DNA of 56,575 nt from Teichococcus aerophilus (GCF_014490485.1 NZ_JACTVA010000037.1:1-56575), one strand, 5' to 3'. Shown: positions 45,654 through 53,521, counted from the stretch's first letter. Translations and numbers: made by a program. Notes: generated by a model from the sequence alone, not told the origin.

Positions 45654-45686
45654 CCGCGCGCCTTCGCATGGCACAAAACTTACCAC

Positions 45687-45699
45687 AAGGTACGTACTT
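45687..45699. promoter_or_regulatory. Candidate HxlR operator
   Basis: AAGGTACGTACTT, a near-perfect palindrome centred on TACGTA, in the AT-richer middle of the region between the divergent regulator and transferase genes. Both promoters must be nearby. The site is seen; the binding protein is inferred from position. Confidence 0.45.
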
Positions 45700-45779
45700 G
45701 CCGCCCGCCCGCCCCCATGCGAAGCCCAACGCCCGGAACGGCCGCCACACCCGGCGGCCTTCCCCACGGAGGCCCCGCC

Positions 45780-46385
45780 ATGAAGCTCTACTACACCCCC
45801 GGCGTCTGCTCGCTCGCCCCCCACATCACGCTCCGCGAAGCCGGCCTGCCGTTCGAGCTGGAGAAGGTGGACATCCGCGCCGGCAAGCTCGCCAGCGGCG
45901 AGGACTTCGCCCCCATCAACGGCAAGGGCTACGTCCCCGCCCTGCAGCTGGACAATGGAGAGCTGCTGACCGAAGGCCCCGCCATCTCCCAGTACATCGC
46001 GGACCTGGCCCCCGCCGCCGGGCTCGCCCCCGCCGCCGGTACGATGGACCGCTACCGCCTGCAGGAATGGCTGAACTTCGTCTCCACCGAGATGCACAAA
46101 GGCGTCGGCGCTTTCTTCAACCCGGCCATGACGCCGGAATGGCGCGCCGCCGCCATGCCGCGCCTGACCAAGCGCCTCACCTGGCTCGCCTCCCAGCTGG
46201 AGGGTCGCGACTACCTGATGGGCAACACCTTCACCATCGCCGACGCCTACCTCTTCACTGTCCTGCGCTGGACCAAGCCCACGAATATCGACCTCTCCCC
46301 CTGGCCGATCTTCGCCGCCTACTCCGCCCGCGTCGCCGCCCGCCCGCATGTCGCCGCCGCCATGCAGGCCGAAGGCATCGCCTGA
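45780..46385 (+). CDS. gst: Glutathione S-transferase, beta class
   Basis: 201 aa. The N-terminal thioredoxin-like domain reads MKLYYTPGVCSLAPHITLRE with Cys10 as in E. coli GstA; the cis-Pro region GYVPALQLDNGELLTEGPAI binds glutathione. The helical C-terminal domain has LQEWLNFVSTEMHKGVGAFF and the N-capping FTIADAYLFTVLRW. Length and motifs match GstA over the whole sequence. It conjugates glutathione to electrophiles in the cytoplasm. Its start faces the HxlR regulator and its stop is 56 bp from repeat copy 17. Confidence 0.93.
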   Translation: MKLYYTPGVCSLAPHITLREAGLPFELEKVDIRAGKLASGEDFAPINGKGYVPALQLDNGELLTEGPAISQYIADLAPAAGLAPAAGTMDRYRLQEWLNFVSTEMHKGVGAFFNPAMTPEWRAAAMPRLTKRLTWLASQLEGRDYLMGNTFTIADAYLFTVLRWTKPTNIDLSPWPIFAAYSARVAARPHVAAAMQAEGIA

Positions 46386-46441
46386 TGCACTCGGGGGCAC
46401 CGGAGGAAGCTCCGTCCCCGGTGCCGCCATGCTTTCAGCGA

Positions 46442-46670
46442 GAAGGCCGGGGAAAGAATTCCCCGGACTCCTTCTTTTCTTTTTCGAGTTTCAGGGCCGG
46501 GCTTTTGAACGGGCGATCCCGAAAGACGGCTGGGTGCGCCGGAGGTCCCGGACCTCCGGCGACTGAGGGCTCAGCCCGCGCGTTAAGCAGCGCAATCTCC
46601 CGGTCCCGCAGCCTGACGCCAAACTCGCAGAGAAAAGAAGGGGGCTGGGGAATTCTTTCCCCAGCCTTCT
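46442..46670. repeat. Intergenic inverted-repeat element, copy 17 (core inverted)
   Basis: 229 bp with arms at 46442-46490 and 46628-46670. The right hairpin is CTGGGG/CCCCAG, the left CCGGGG/CCCCGG. The interior is reversed relative to most copies: GACGGCTGGGTGCGCC, then GGAGGTCCCGGACCTCC, then GACTGAGGGCTCAGCC, the mirror of the usual GGCTGAACCCTCAGTC order. It lies between convergent gst and the diguanylate cyclase gene. Number 16 is the solo arm at 43010. Confidence 0.92.
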
Positions 46671-46720
46671 CCATCACCCAAGCCGTCACGCCCCGGCGCC
46701 CGGCCTGAAGCCCCCGCGCG

Positions 46721-47653
46721 TCACACCCCCACGGCGCATCCCAGCCGCAGCCCGTCCGTCGTGCCGTCATGCAGGCAGATCTGGTTCCGCCCTGCCGCCT
46801 TGGCGCGGTACAGGGCCGCGTCCGCTTCCACGAAGATCTGCTGCCCGCCCGCCGCGCCCCGCCGCAGCGTCGCGCCGATGGACACGCTGATATCGATCCG
46901 CTGGCCGTCATGCAGCACCGGCTGGCACAGCACCGGCAGCGCCGCCGAAAGCCTGCGCCACAACCGCGCCCGCCCCATCGGCCCGCCCAGCATCGCCACG
47001 AACTCGTCGCCGCCAATCCGCGCCACCAGCACCGTGTCGCCCAGCGCCCAACGCAGCCGCTCCCCCAGCCGGCGCAGGCACTCATCCCCCGCCGCGTGGC
47101 CCAGCTCGTCATTGATCCGCTTGAAGTAATCCAGGTCCACCACGACCAGCGCGGAGACATCCGGCCGCCGCCCCTGCGCCAACTCGTGGCACAGCGTATC
47201 GAACACCGCGCGGTTGGCCAGGCCGGTCAGCGCATCGCAATCGGCGCGCTGCCGCAGCCGCTCCCAGATGATGCGCTCCTGCGTGATATCCTGCTTGGAG
47301 CCAAACAGCCGCACCGCCCGCCCATCGACGCGCATCACCCCGGCGGTCAGCCGCATCCAGCGGTCCCGGCCCTGGGCATCGCGGATGCGCGCATCCAGCA
47401 CGAAGCCGCTGCCCTGGTGAATGGTATCCGCCCGCAGCTGCTCCATCCGCTGCCGGCAGGCATCGTGGTACATCTGCGCGGTGGCTTCGCGCTGCAGCGC
47501 CAGGCCGCGCGGCAGGCCGAACAGGTCGTACACGCCATCGGTCCAGCGCATGGCGCCGTTGGTCAGGTCAAACTCCCAGGCACCCACGGGCCCCGCGGGC
47601 GGAGCTTCCCACGACTGTGCCTGATACGCGGCAGCTTCCACCCGGTAGGCCAT
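46721..47653 (-). CDS. PAS-GGDEF diguanylate cyclase
   Basis: 310 aa from ATG 47653 (MAYRVEAAAYQ); the open frame further upstream runs through a repeat and is not used. A PAS/PAC module covers residues 22-130 (GAWEFDLTNGAMRWTDGVYD, RLFGSKQDITQERI). The GGDEF domain follows with DALTGLANRAVFD, VVDLDYFKRINDELGHAAGD and the active-site GGDEF at 214-218 in ARIGGDEFVA. The residues just before it do not form the RxxD inhibitory site, so product inhibition may be absent. It should make cyclic di-GMP from GTP in the cytoplasm. There are no membrane segments. Confidence 0.93.
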   Translation of the reverse strand: MAYRVEAAAYQAQSWEAPPAGPVGAWEFDLTNGAMRWTDGVYDLFGLPRGLALQREATAQMYHDACRQRMEQLRADTIHQGSGFVLDARIRDAQGRDRWMRLTAGVMRVDGRAVRLFGSKQDITQERIIWERLRQRADCDALTGLANRAVFDTLCHELAQGRRPDVSALVVVDLDYFKRINDELGHAAGDECLRRLGERLRWALGDTVLVARIGGDEFVAMLGGPMGRARLWRRLSAALPVLCQPVLHDGQRIDISVSIGATLRRGAAGGQQIFVEADAALYRAKAAGRNQICLHDGTTDGLRLGCAVGV

Positions 47654-47681
47654 ACTGATCCAGACGTGTTCGAAGCCGAGC

Positions 47682-47786
47682 CTAGAGCGTGATGGCTTGG
47701 GATGGAAATACCGAAAGCCTGAATCCCGCAATCAAACATCAGCCGAGACCATGGTGCGTGAACGAATGTGAACGCACCATGCTCCA
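47682..47786. repeat. Second intergenic repeat family, copy B (about 105 bp)
   Basis: Ends CTAGAGCGTGATGGCTTG and GAACGCACCATGCTCCAG are imperfect inverted repeats. The internal ACCGAAAGCCTGAATCCCGC and AATCA align with copy A at 31498-31605. It lies just upstream of the diguanylate cyclase gene. Confidence 0.78.
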
Positions 47787-47878
47787 GGCAAGGGCGGCCC
47801 GCCCGGCAAGCACGCAAGCGCCCCCTGCCCGCGCCGCCCCGCGCAGTCCGCAGCGTGGCTTTGACTCCCCCGCTTAAC

Positions 47879-47890
47879 GTTGATATCAAC
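47879..47890. promoter_or_regulatory. Palindromic operator candidate upstream of the DUF899 gene
   Basis: GTTGATATCAAC is a perfect 12-bp palindrome 66 bp before the DUF899 start, in a locally AT-rich patch (TTAACGTTGATATCAACC). It has the look of a dimeric repressor site (ArsR or similar). No regulator gene adjoins it. Confidence 0.45.
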
Positions 47891-47955
47891 CTATCACGCC
47901 GGCGCCCACGACCGGCCCATAACGGAAACGCCACCGGACACACCGGAGAATGACC

Positions 47956-48705
47956 ATGCTGCACAACCGCATCGTCTCCCGCGAAGAATGGCTCGACGCA
48001 CGCCGCACCCACCTGGCGCGGGAAAAAGCCCTGACCCGGGAACAGGACCGCCTGAACGAGGAACGCCGCGCCCTTCCCTGGGTGCGGGTGGACCAGGCCT
48101 ATACCTTCCAGACGCCGCAGGGCCCGCAGCCGCTCGCCGCCCTGTTCGGCCCGCGCAGCCAGCTCATCACCTACCATTTCATGCTGGCCCCGGGCTGGGA
48201 TGCCGGCTGCACCGGCTGCTCCTTCGGTGCCGACCATTTCGATGGCATGCTCCCCCACCTGGAGGCCGCCGATACCCGCCTCGTCGCCGTCTCCCGCGCC
48301 CCCCTGGTGGAGATCGAAGCCTACCGCCAGCGCATGGGCTGGCACTTCCCCTGGGTCTCCTCCGCCGGCGGTGACTTCAACCGGGACTTCCACGTCTCCT
48401 TCCCGCCAGACAGCGTCCAGGACGGGCAAGTGGACTACAACTTCACCCGCACCGACCTGCCGCACGGGATGGACGAGCTGCACGGCCTCAGCGTGTTCTA
48501 CAGGGACGCCGAGGGGCAGGTCTTCCACACTTATTCCAGCTACGCCCGCGGCACCGAGCACCTGCTCGGCACGATGCTGCTGCTGGACCGCGTGCCGAAA
48601 GGCCGCAACGAGCACGGCACGATGGACTGGGTACGCCGTCACGACGAGTACGCCTCCGCCGAGCCCGCCGCCTGCTGCCACGCCGCCGCACCCCTGGCCT
48701 CCTGA
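47956..48705 (+). CDS. DUF899 family (thioredoxin-fold) protein
   Basis: 249 aa from ATG 47956, which has GGAGA seven bases upstream; the ATG at 47950 lies too close to that site. The family pattern is clear: RIVSREEWLDARRTHLAREK, LTREQDRLNEERRALPWVRV, TYHFMLAPGWDAGCTGCSFG ADHFDG, MGWHFPWVSSAGGDFNRDFH VSF and VFHTYSSYARGTE. The CTGCS cysteines lie where a thioredoxin-like redox site would be. Biochemical role unknown. It probably forms a transcription unit with the DUF1579 gene 153 bp downstream. Confidence 0.9.
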   Translation: MLHNRIVSREEWLDARRTHLAREKALTREQDRLNEERRALPWVRVDQAYTFQTPQGPQPLAALFGPRSQLITYHFMLAPGWDAGCTGCSFGADHFDGMLPHLEAADTRLVAVSRAPLVEIEAYRQRMGWHFPWVSSAGGDFNRDFHVSFPPDSVQDGQVDYNFTRTDLPHGMDELHGLSVFYRDAEGQVFHTYSSYARGTEHLLGTMLLLDRVPKGRNEHGTMDWVRRHDEYASAEPAACCHAAAPLAS

Positions 48706-48858
48706 CCCCGTCCGGGCGGCGCCCATCCGCCCGGCCACCACCACGCCCCCCCTTGCCCACACCCACGTGCCCAACCCGCAGCGCTCAGCCCACCGGCCCA
48801 GGCGCCCAGCAAACACCACGGGCCAACAAAGGCCGCCACATCACCGGGAGATGACGAC

Positions 48859-49335
48859 ATGCATGTAGACCCCCAGGCCGAACACCGCTGGCTGCAACGA
48901 CTGGTCGGAGGCTGGACCTTCGAAACCACCTGCTCCATGGGCCCCGACCAGCCCCCCGCCCAATCCAAGGGCAGCGAACAGGTCCGCGCCCTCGGCGACA
49001 TCTGGATCCTCGGCGAGGGCGAAGGCGAAATGCCCGGCGGCGGCATCGGCCGCACCCTCATCACCCTGGGCTACGACCCGCTGAAATGCCGCTTCACCGG
49101 CAGCTTCATCGGCTCGATGATGACGCATCTCTGGCATTACAACGGCACCCTGCAAGGTGACGTCCTGACGCTCGACACCGAAGGCCCCAGCTTCAACGAT
49201 CCCAACCAGATGTCGCAGTACCAGGATATCGTGACCATCCGCTCGGACAGCGAACGCACCCTCGCCTCCCGCGTCCGCCTGCCCGACGGCAACTGGCACG
49301 ACTTCATGTCCGCCACCTACCGCCGCGTCACCTAG
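48859..49335 (+). CDS. DUF1579 domain protein
   Basis: 158 aa from ATG 48859 with GGGAG eight bases upstream. The region HRWLQRLVGGWTFETTCSMG P, LGDIWILGEGEGEMPGG, TLGYDPLKCRFTGSFIGSMM and DSERTLASRVRLPDGNW follows DUF1579, a lipocalin-like small-molecule-binding barrel of unknown role. DUF1579, DUF899 and similar genes are often neighbours, which fits the gene before it. The stop is 25 bp from repeat copy 18. Confidence 0.85.
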   Translation: MHVDPQAEHRWLQRLVGGWTFETTCSMGPDQPPAQSKGSEQVRALGDIWILGEGEGEMPGGGIGRTLITLGYDPLKCRFTGSFIGSMMTHLWHYNGTLQGDVLTLDTEGPSFNDPNQMSQYQDIVTIRSDSERTLASRVRLPDGNWHDFMSATYRRVT

Positions 49336-49360
49336 GGCGCCGCTCGGAGGAAGGCAGCGA

Positions 49361-49696
49361 ACGCCGGGGAAGGAATTCCCCGGACCCCTTCTTTTCTTTT
49401 TCGGTTTTTGGATGGGCTTGTGACGAAGCTGGTCCGGGGCCAGGCCGGTTCGTGCCGGAGGTCCTGGAGCAGATTTCTATCAGGTCGCATCACCTGATGC
49501 AGTGAAGATGCTCTTCAAAACAACAGGCCAGAGCATGGGAGGTCAGCCTGTGCGGATGGAAAATGCTCTAAACCTCCGGCGACTGCCGGTTCAGCCCTGG
49601 CGACCCATCATCAAAAGCGTCCGCCCTCACATCGGAAACCCGACGCCAAACCCGCAGAAAAAAGCAGCGGTTCGGGGAATTCCTTCCCCGACCTTC
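49361..49696. repeat. Intergenic inverted-repeat element, copy 18, with nested insertion
   Basis: 336 bp with arms at 49361-49410 and 49655-49696. The central hairpin is split: CCGGAGGTCCTGG (49454-49466) and ACCTCCGGCGAC (49572-49583) flank about 105 bp of another repeat (49467-49571). Without that insert the element would be about 231 bp, the family length. Confidence 0.9.
49467..49571. mobile_element. Third repeat, nested in copy 18 (about 105 bp)
   Basis: Inverted ends GAGCAGATTTC and GGAAAATGCTCT enclose an internal palindrome CAGGTCGCATCACCTG. It interrupts the central hairpin of copy 18 at its axis, with at most one or two bases of the host sequence duplicated or lost. It resembles the ends (GAGC...GCTC) of the second repeat family but has a different interior. 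Confidence 0.75.
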
Positions 49697-49729
49697 CTGT
49701 TTTCTTTCCAAGGCGGACAGCACCCCCGG

Positions 49730-50419
49730 TCACGCCGGCACCGGCAACGTCACCCCACACCGCCGCAGCACTTCGTCCAGCAATGCGTCGCGCACCGGCG
49801 CATGGGATGTTTCGCGTTCCCGCGTCAGGGCCAGTTCCGCCGCCGCGTCCACGCCGCGCAGCCGTTCCGGTGGTGTCATGCCAATCCAGTCGGCCACGCA
49901 GCCGGCATGGGCCTCGGGGTGGAATTGCAGCCCGACCGCGCGGCGGAAGGCGAAGGCCTGGATGGTGTCGTCCGCCCGCGCCAGTACTTCGGCGTCCGGC
50001 GGCAGATGCACATGGTCGCCGTGCCAACGCACCCAGGGTCCGCGCCAGACCGGCGCCGCCACGTCCTCGATCTCGCCCCAGCCGGCATGCAGCCGCCCGG
50101 TCGCTTCCACCCGGCCGCCGATCGCCGCCGCCAGCAACTGCGCGCCGAAGCAGATGCCCAGCACCGGCCGCCCGGCCGCCACGGCCTGGCCGACATAGGC
50201 CACCTGCCAGCGGATCCAGTCGTCGCCGTCATACACGGCCTTGGGCGAACCGAGGCTGATGAGGAGATCCGCCGCATCCAGCCTGTCGCGGTGCGCCGCC
50301 AGCCCAGGCCCCGGCACGATGTCCAGCCTGGCCCCGCGCCGTTCCAGCGCCGCCCCCAGCAGGCCGATCGGCGCCAGGGGCGAGTTCTCGAGGACGGCGA
50401 CGCGCATCGTATTCTTCAT
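49730..50419 (-). CDS. Class I glutamine amidotransferase-like protein
   Basis: 229 aa. The triad of GuaA/TrpG-type amidotransferases is present: the nucleophile Cys in VLGICFGAQLLAAAIGG (about residue 90) and His/Glu in VGLQFHPEAHAG. The phrase LISLGSPKAVYDGDDWIRWQ and WHGDHVHLPPDAEVLARADD fit the stand-alone group related to the GMP synthase amidotransferase domain. It should hydrolyse glutamine or a gamma-glutamyl compound; no synthetase partner lies next to it. It ends 33 bp from repeat copy 18. Confidence 0.88.
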   Translation of the reverse strand: MKNTMRVAVLENSPLAPIGLLGAALERRGARLDIVPGPGLAAHRDRLDAADLLISLGSPKAVYDGDDWIRWQVAYVGQAVAAGRPVLGICFGAQLLAAAIGGRVEATGRLHAGWGEIEDVAAPVWRGPWVRWHGDHVHLPPDAEVLARADDTIQAFAFRRAVGLQFHPEAHAGCVADWIGMTPPERLRGVDAAAELALTRERETSHAPVRDALLDEVLRRCGVTLPVPA

Positions 50420-50721
50420 GCTCCGGTGGGGCGTGTCGCGCCATCATGCCACCCGCGCCACCGGCCTGCCAACGCCTGCCGCGCCGATTGCACGCCCGCG
50501 CCATTCCCCGCACAAACGCCCGGCGCGCACCCGCGGCCAACCGGATCACTCACACCGCCCATCCGCCCCACCGAGGCAGCCGAACCAACCCGCTCGCCAT
50601 CCACACCGACCAACCGGCCAACCGGCCAACCAAACCAAGAAGCCAGCCGAACCCCTCAGGCAGCCAACAACCCCATCCAACGCATCGGCCCAACGAGGCC
50701 ACCCAGGAAAGGAGCCACCCC
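50420..50721. other. Intergenic region with low-complexity AACCGGCC tracts
   Basis: 302 bp between divergent genes. The part at 50605-50640 repeats CCAACCGGCC/CCAACC units and the whole is C/A-rich on the plus strand. Both promoters must lie here; no clear -35/-10 pair or operator stands out. Confidence 0.4.
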
Positions 50722-51120
50722 ATGCTCACCGGCCAATGCCATTGCGGCGCCATCCACTATGAAATGCCGTCCGAGGTGCTGCACCACGCGCTGTGCCACT
50801 GCACCGATTGCCGCCGCCATGCCGGCGCGCCGGTGGTCGCCTGGGCGATGATCCCGGCGGAGCAGCTCCGCATCACCAGCGGCCAGCCCGCCACCTACAA
50901 CTCGTCGGAACACGGCCGCCGCCTGTTCTGCGCCGCCTGCGGCACCAGCCTGTTCTACATCAACGAGGCCAACCTGCCCGGCATGGTCGATATCCAGACC
51001 GCGACGCTGGATACCCCCGACGCCCTGCCGCCCCCCACCGCCCACATCCAGGCGGCGGAACGCATTTCCTGGATGCAGCACGCCCACACCCTGCCGGCCT
51101 TCGACCGCTACCCCGGCTGA
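50722..51120 (+). CDS. GFA family zinc protein
   Basis: 132 aa from ATG 50722 with GGAG eight bases upstream. Zinc-binding cysteines of the Gfa (glutathione-dependent formaldehyde-activating) fold are visible as GQCHCGAIHYEM, ALCHCTDCRRHAGAP and LFCAACGTSLFY. The family is larger than its name and most members have unknown substrates. It follows the divergent amidotransferase and stands alone. Confidence 0.9.
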   Translation: MLTGQCHCGAIHYEMPSEVLHHALCHCTDCRRHAGAPVVAWAMIPAEQLRITSGQPATYNSSEHGRRLFCAACGTSLFYINEANLPGMVDIQTATLDTPDALPPPTAHIQAAERISWMQHAHTLPAFDRYPG

Positions 51121-51261
51121 GTCAGCGCACCTCGCGCGGCCAAGGCACCTGGTACCATTCGCCGCATCCGCGCTTCAGCCGAGGAATAGCCGCGCCCGGC
51201 GCACGCCAACCATCCGTCCATCCACGAACCAACCGACCCTCTCCCCAAGCGCACCCACACA

Positions 51262-51328
51262 TGGGTTCCAAAGGCCTCAGGCCTTTGGCGGGGAGAGTTC
51301 GAGAGGGGCAGCGCCCCCTCTCGACCCA
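51262..51328. repeat. Paired-hairpin intergenic element
   Basis: 67 bp bounded by TGGGT and ACCCA. It contains two hairpins: CCAAAGGCC TCA GGCCTTTGG (51268-51288) and TCGAGAGGGG/CCCCTCTCGA (51299-51324). No T-tract follows. It lies between convergent gfa-like and SDR genes and is probably their 3' signal. It is distinct from the arm family. Confidence 0.65.
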
Positions 51329-51345
51329 CAAGAGCCACCGCCCTT

Positions 51346-52095
51346 TCAGATCACCAGCCCGCCATTCACATGCAGCACCTGCCCGGTGATGTAGGACGCC
51401 CCCGGCGAGGCCAGGAACGCGATCGCCGCCGCCACTTCCTCCGGCAGCCCCAGCCGCCCGGCCGGGATGCGCGTCAGCACCGCCTGGCGCGCCGCGTCAT
51501 CCACCGCCGCATGCGCCTGCGCGTCCTTGCGGATATAACCGGGGGAGACGGCGTTCACCGTCACCGTCGGCGCCCACTCCACCGCCAGCGCCCGGATCAG
51601 CGCCTCCGCCCCCGCCTTGGCGGCGGCCGAGGCGGCGAAGATCGTCGAATCCGGCCGGAAGTAATGCGCGACGAAGGAGGATACGCCAACGAAGCGCGGC
51701 GCCTCCCCCTGCGCCAGCAACGGCCCGGCCGCGCGCGCCAGCCGCAGCAGCGCCCACAGGATGGTGTCCTGGGACTGGGCGAAAGCCTCGTCGCTCAACG
51801 CCATCACCGCCGTGCGGTCAGCGAAGCCGGCGTTGGAGACCAGCACGTCCAGCCCGCCCATCGCGTCGGCCGCTTCCGCCACCAGGCGCCCGGCGGCATC
51901 GGGCTGCATCAGGTCGGCCAGCAGCACATGCGCGGTGCCGCCCTGGCGCCGCACCGCCTCGGCGGCGCGCTCCGCCCCCTCGCGGTTGCCGCGCGCGTGC
52001 ACCGCCACGCTCACCCCCGGCCCGGCCAGCGCCGCCGCCGTCGCCGCACCGATGCCGCTCGAAGCCCCGGTCACCAGAATCCGCCGTCCCGCCAT
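51346..52095 (-). CDS. SDR family protein with altered active site
   Basis: 249 aa Rossmann-fold protein: cofactor motif VTGASSGIGAATA (residues 8-20), SNAGF, SPGYIRKD and the C-terminal SYITGQVLHVNGG are all as in FabG-type SDRs. The catalytic segment is unusual: Ser139/140 is followed at the tyrosine position by Phe153 and the Lys is displaced to 160 (TIFAASAAAKAG instead of Y-x-x-x-K). This is seen in a subgroup of SDRs and may mean altered or lost redox chemistry. It converges with the GFA-type gene over the paired-hairpin element. Confidence 0.85.
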   Translation of the reverse strand: MAGRRILVTGASSGIGAATAAALAGPGVSVAVHARGNREGAERAAEAVRRQGGTAHVLLADLMQPDAAGRLVAEAADAMGGLDVLVSNAGFADRTAVMALSDEAFAQSQDTILWALLRLARAAGPLLAQGEAPRFVGVSSFVAHYFRPDSTIFAASAAAKAGAEALIRALAVEWAPTVTVNAVSPGYIRKDAQAHAAVDDAARQAVLTRIPAGRLGLPEEVAAAIAFLASPGASYITGQVLHVNGGLVI

Positions 52096-52256
52096 GTCCC
52101 ATCCTCCAGCTTTGTCCGCATCACGATAGGCGCGGCGCCTTGCGCGCCCAAGAGGCCAAGCCCATGCTGACGCGCAGCCGGCGCCAACAGCCGGGCAGCC
52201 GCAGGGCGCCGCAGGCCGGCCCCGCGGCCGGACAAGCGGAAACGACCCAGGGAATC

Positions 52257-53273
52257 ATGACCAGCATGCTGACTGTACTGGAACCGGAAGGCCTCTACCC
52301 CGACACCAGCGAGGAACAGCGCATCCTCGGCCCCGGCGTCCGCCTGCTGCAGGGCGGCGGCGAGGAATCGATCGCGCATATCCCCGACGAGGTCTGCGCC
52401 CAGGTCGATGGCCTGTTCGTCTTCCGCAACTGGCTCGATGCCGCCGATATCGCCCGCTTCCCGCGCCTGAAGGTCGTGGTCCGCATGGGCGTCGGCTACG
52501 ACCGGCTGGACCGCGCCACCCTGGCGGCGCGCGGCGTGAAGGTCTGCAACGTGCCCGACTACGGCACCACCGAGGTGGCGGACCACGCCATCACCCTGGC
52601 GCTGGCGCTGCGGCGCGGCATCACCCTGCATCACGACCTGCAGCGGGCGGACCCGCCGGCCCCCTGGGCCTATGTCCGCCACCCCATCCTGCAGCGCTTC
52701 GGGGAACAGCGCTTCGGCATCCTCGGCCTCGGCCGCATCGGCACGGCGGCGGCGCTGCGGGCCAAGGCGCTGGGCTTCAAGGTCGGCTTCCACGACCCCT
52801 ACCTGCCGAACGGCGTGGACCGTGCCCTGGGCATCACCCGCTACCGCACGAAGGAGGAGCTGCTGGCCAACACCGACATCCTCTCCCTGCACGCGCCGCT
52901 GACCCGCACCACCCGTGGCTTCGTGGGGGAGAAGGAACTGCGGACGCTTCCCGCCGGCGCCGTGGTGGTCAACACCGCCCGTGGCCCGATGCTGGATATC
53001 GAGGCGCTGTACACCTGCATGAAGGATGGCCACATTGTCGGCGCCGGCCTCGACGTCATCCCGGACGAACCGCCGGTGGACCCGATCCCGCGCCTGCTGG
53101 CCGCCTACCGCGCCCGCGAGTCGTGGCTGGACGGCCGGCTGATCGTCACGCCGCACAGCGCCTTCTATACGCCGCATGCCTATGACGACATCCGGATCAA
53201 GAGCGCGGAGACGATGCGGGACGTGCTGGTGGACAGACTTGCCAGCAATGTGATCACGCCTGAGATGGACTGA
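52257..53273 (+). CDS. D-isomer-specific 2-hydroxyacid dehydrogenase, CtBP-like
   Basis: 338 aa from ATG 52257 (AGGGAA upstream). The NAD-binding domain reads FGILGLGRIGTAAALRAKAL with GxGxxG at about residue 160. Catalytic Arg is in VVNTARGPMLD, Glu in DVIPDEPPVDP and His in VTPHSAFYTPHAYDD. The N-terminus VFRNWLDAADIARFPRLKVV VRMGVGYDRLD and the tail match the bacterial C-terminal-binding-protein group of dehydrogenases. It reduces a 2-oxo acid to a D-2-hydroxy acid or the reverse. The 161 bp before it share space with the divergent SDR start. Confidence 0.9.
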   Translation: MTSMLTVLEPEGLYPDTSEEQRILGPGVRLLQGGGEESIAHIPDEVCAQVDGLFVFRNWLDAADIARFPRLKVVVRMGVGYDRLDRATLAARGVKVCNVPDYGTTEVADHAITLALALRRGITLHHDLQRADPPAPWAYVRHPILQRFGEQRFGILGLGRIGTAAALRAKALGFKVGFHDPYLPNGVDRALGITRYRTKEELLANTDILSLHAPLTRTTRGFVGEKELRTLPAGAVVVNTARGPMLDIEALYTCMKDGHIVGAGLDVIPDEPPVDPIPRLLAAYRARESWLDGRLIVTPHSAFYTPHAYDDIRIKSAETMRDVLVDRLASNVITPEMD

Positions 53274-53521
53274 GCCAAAAAAGCGACTAACGTTTTTGTT
53301 AGATTCTTTTTAAGAACTCTCATCTCCAGACGAGATTCAGACACTTCCTTACCAGAAAATAGTTATCATTCTCTGAAAATTAGTTGCTCTCTAAGCCCCC
53401 TCCGCTTCATTCCCAGCACATATCTTCGCGAGTGCAGCATAAAAAACGTCGGTACGGCGGGCACCCGTGTACATTAAGACATGCTCTGCGTGAGCGCTGA
53501 GGGGGTTTAGGGGATTTGGCG
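53274..53521. promoter_or_regulatory. AT-rich leader before the glycosyltransferase/PKS genes
   Basis: 248 bp with a marked drop in GC content (for example TTTTTAAGAACTCTC and ATAGTTATCATTCTCTG). A weak terminator for the dehydrogenase gene, CTAAC/GTTAG with loop GTTTTT then ATTCTTTTT, lies at 53287-53311. Further right GTGTACATTAAG offers a possible -10 element about 45 bp before the glycosyltransferase start. Composition unlike its surroundings suggests acquired DNA or a silencing/regulatory region. Confidence 0.5.

Noticed and set aside
45654-46430. Extension of the HxlR regulator to 424 residues
   Set aside because: It is antisense to the glutathione transferase gene. The regulator begins after 45653.
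48200-48868. Ser/Pro/Thr-rich ORF overlapping the DUF899 gene
   Set aside because: A frame shadow; low-complexity composition and no start signal.
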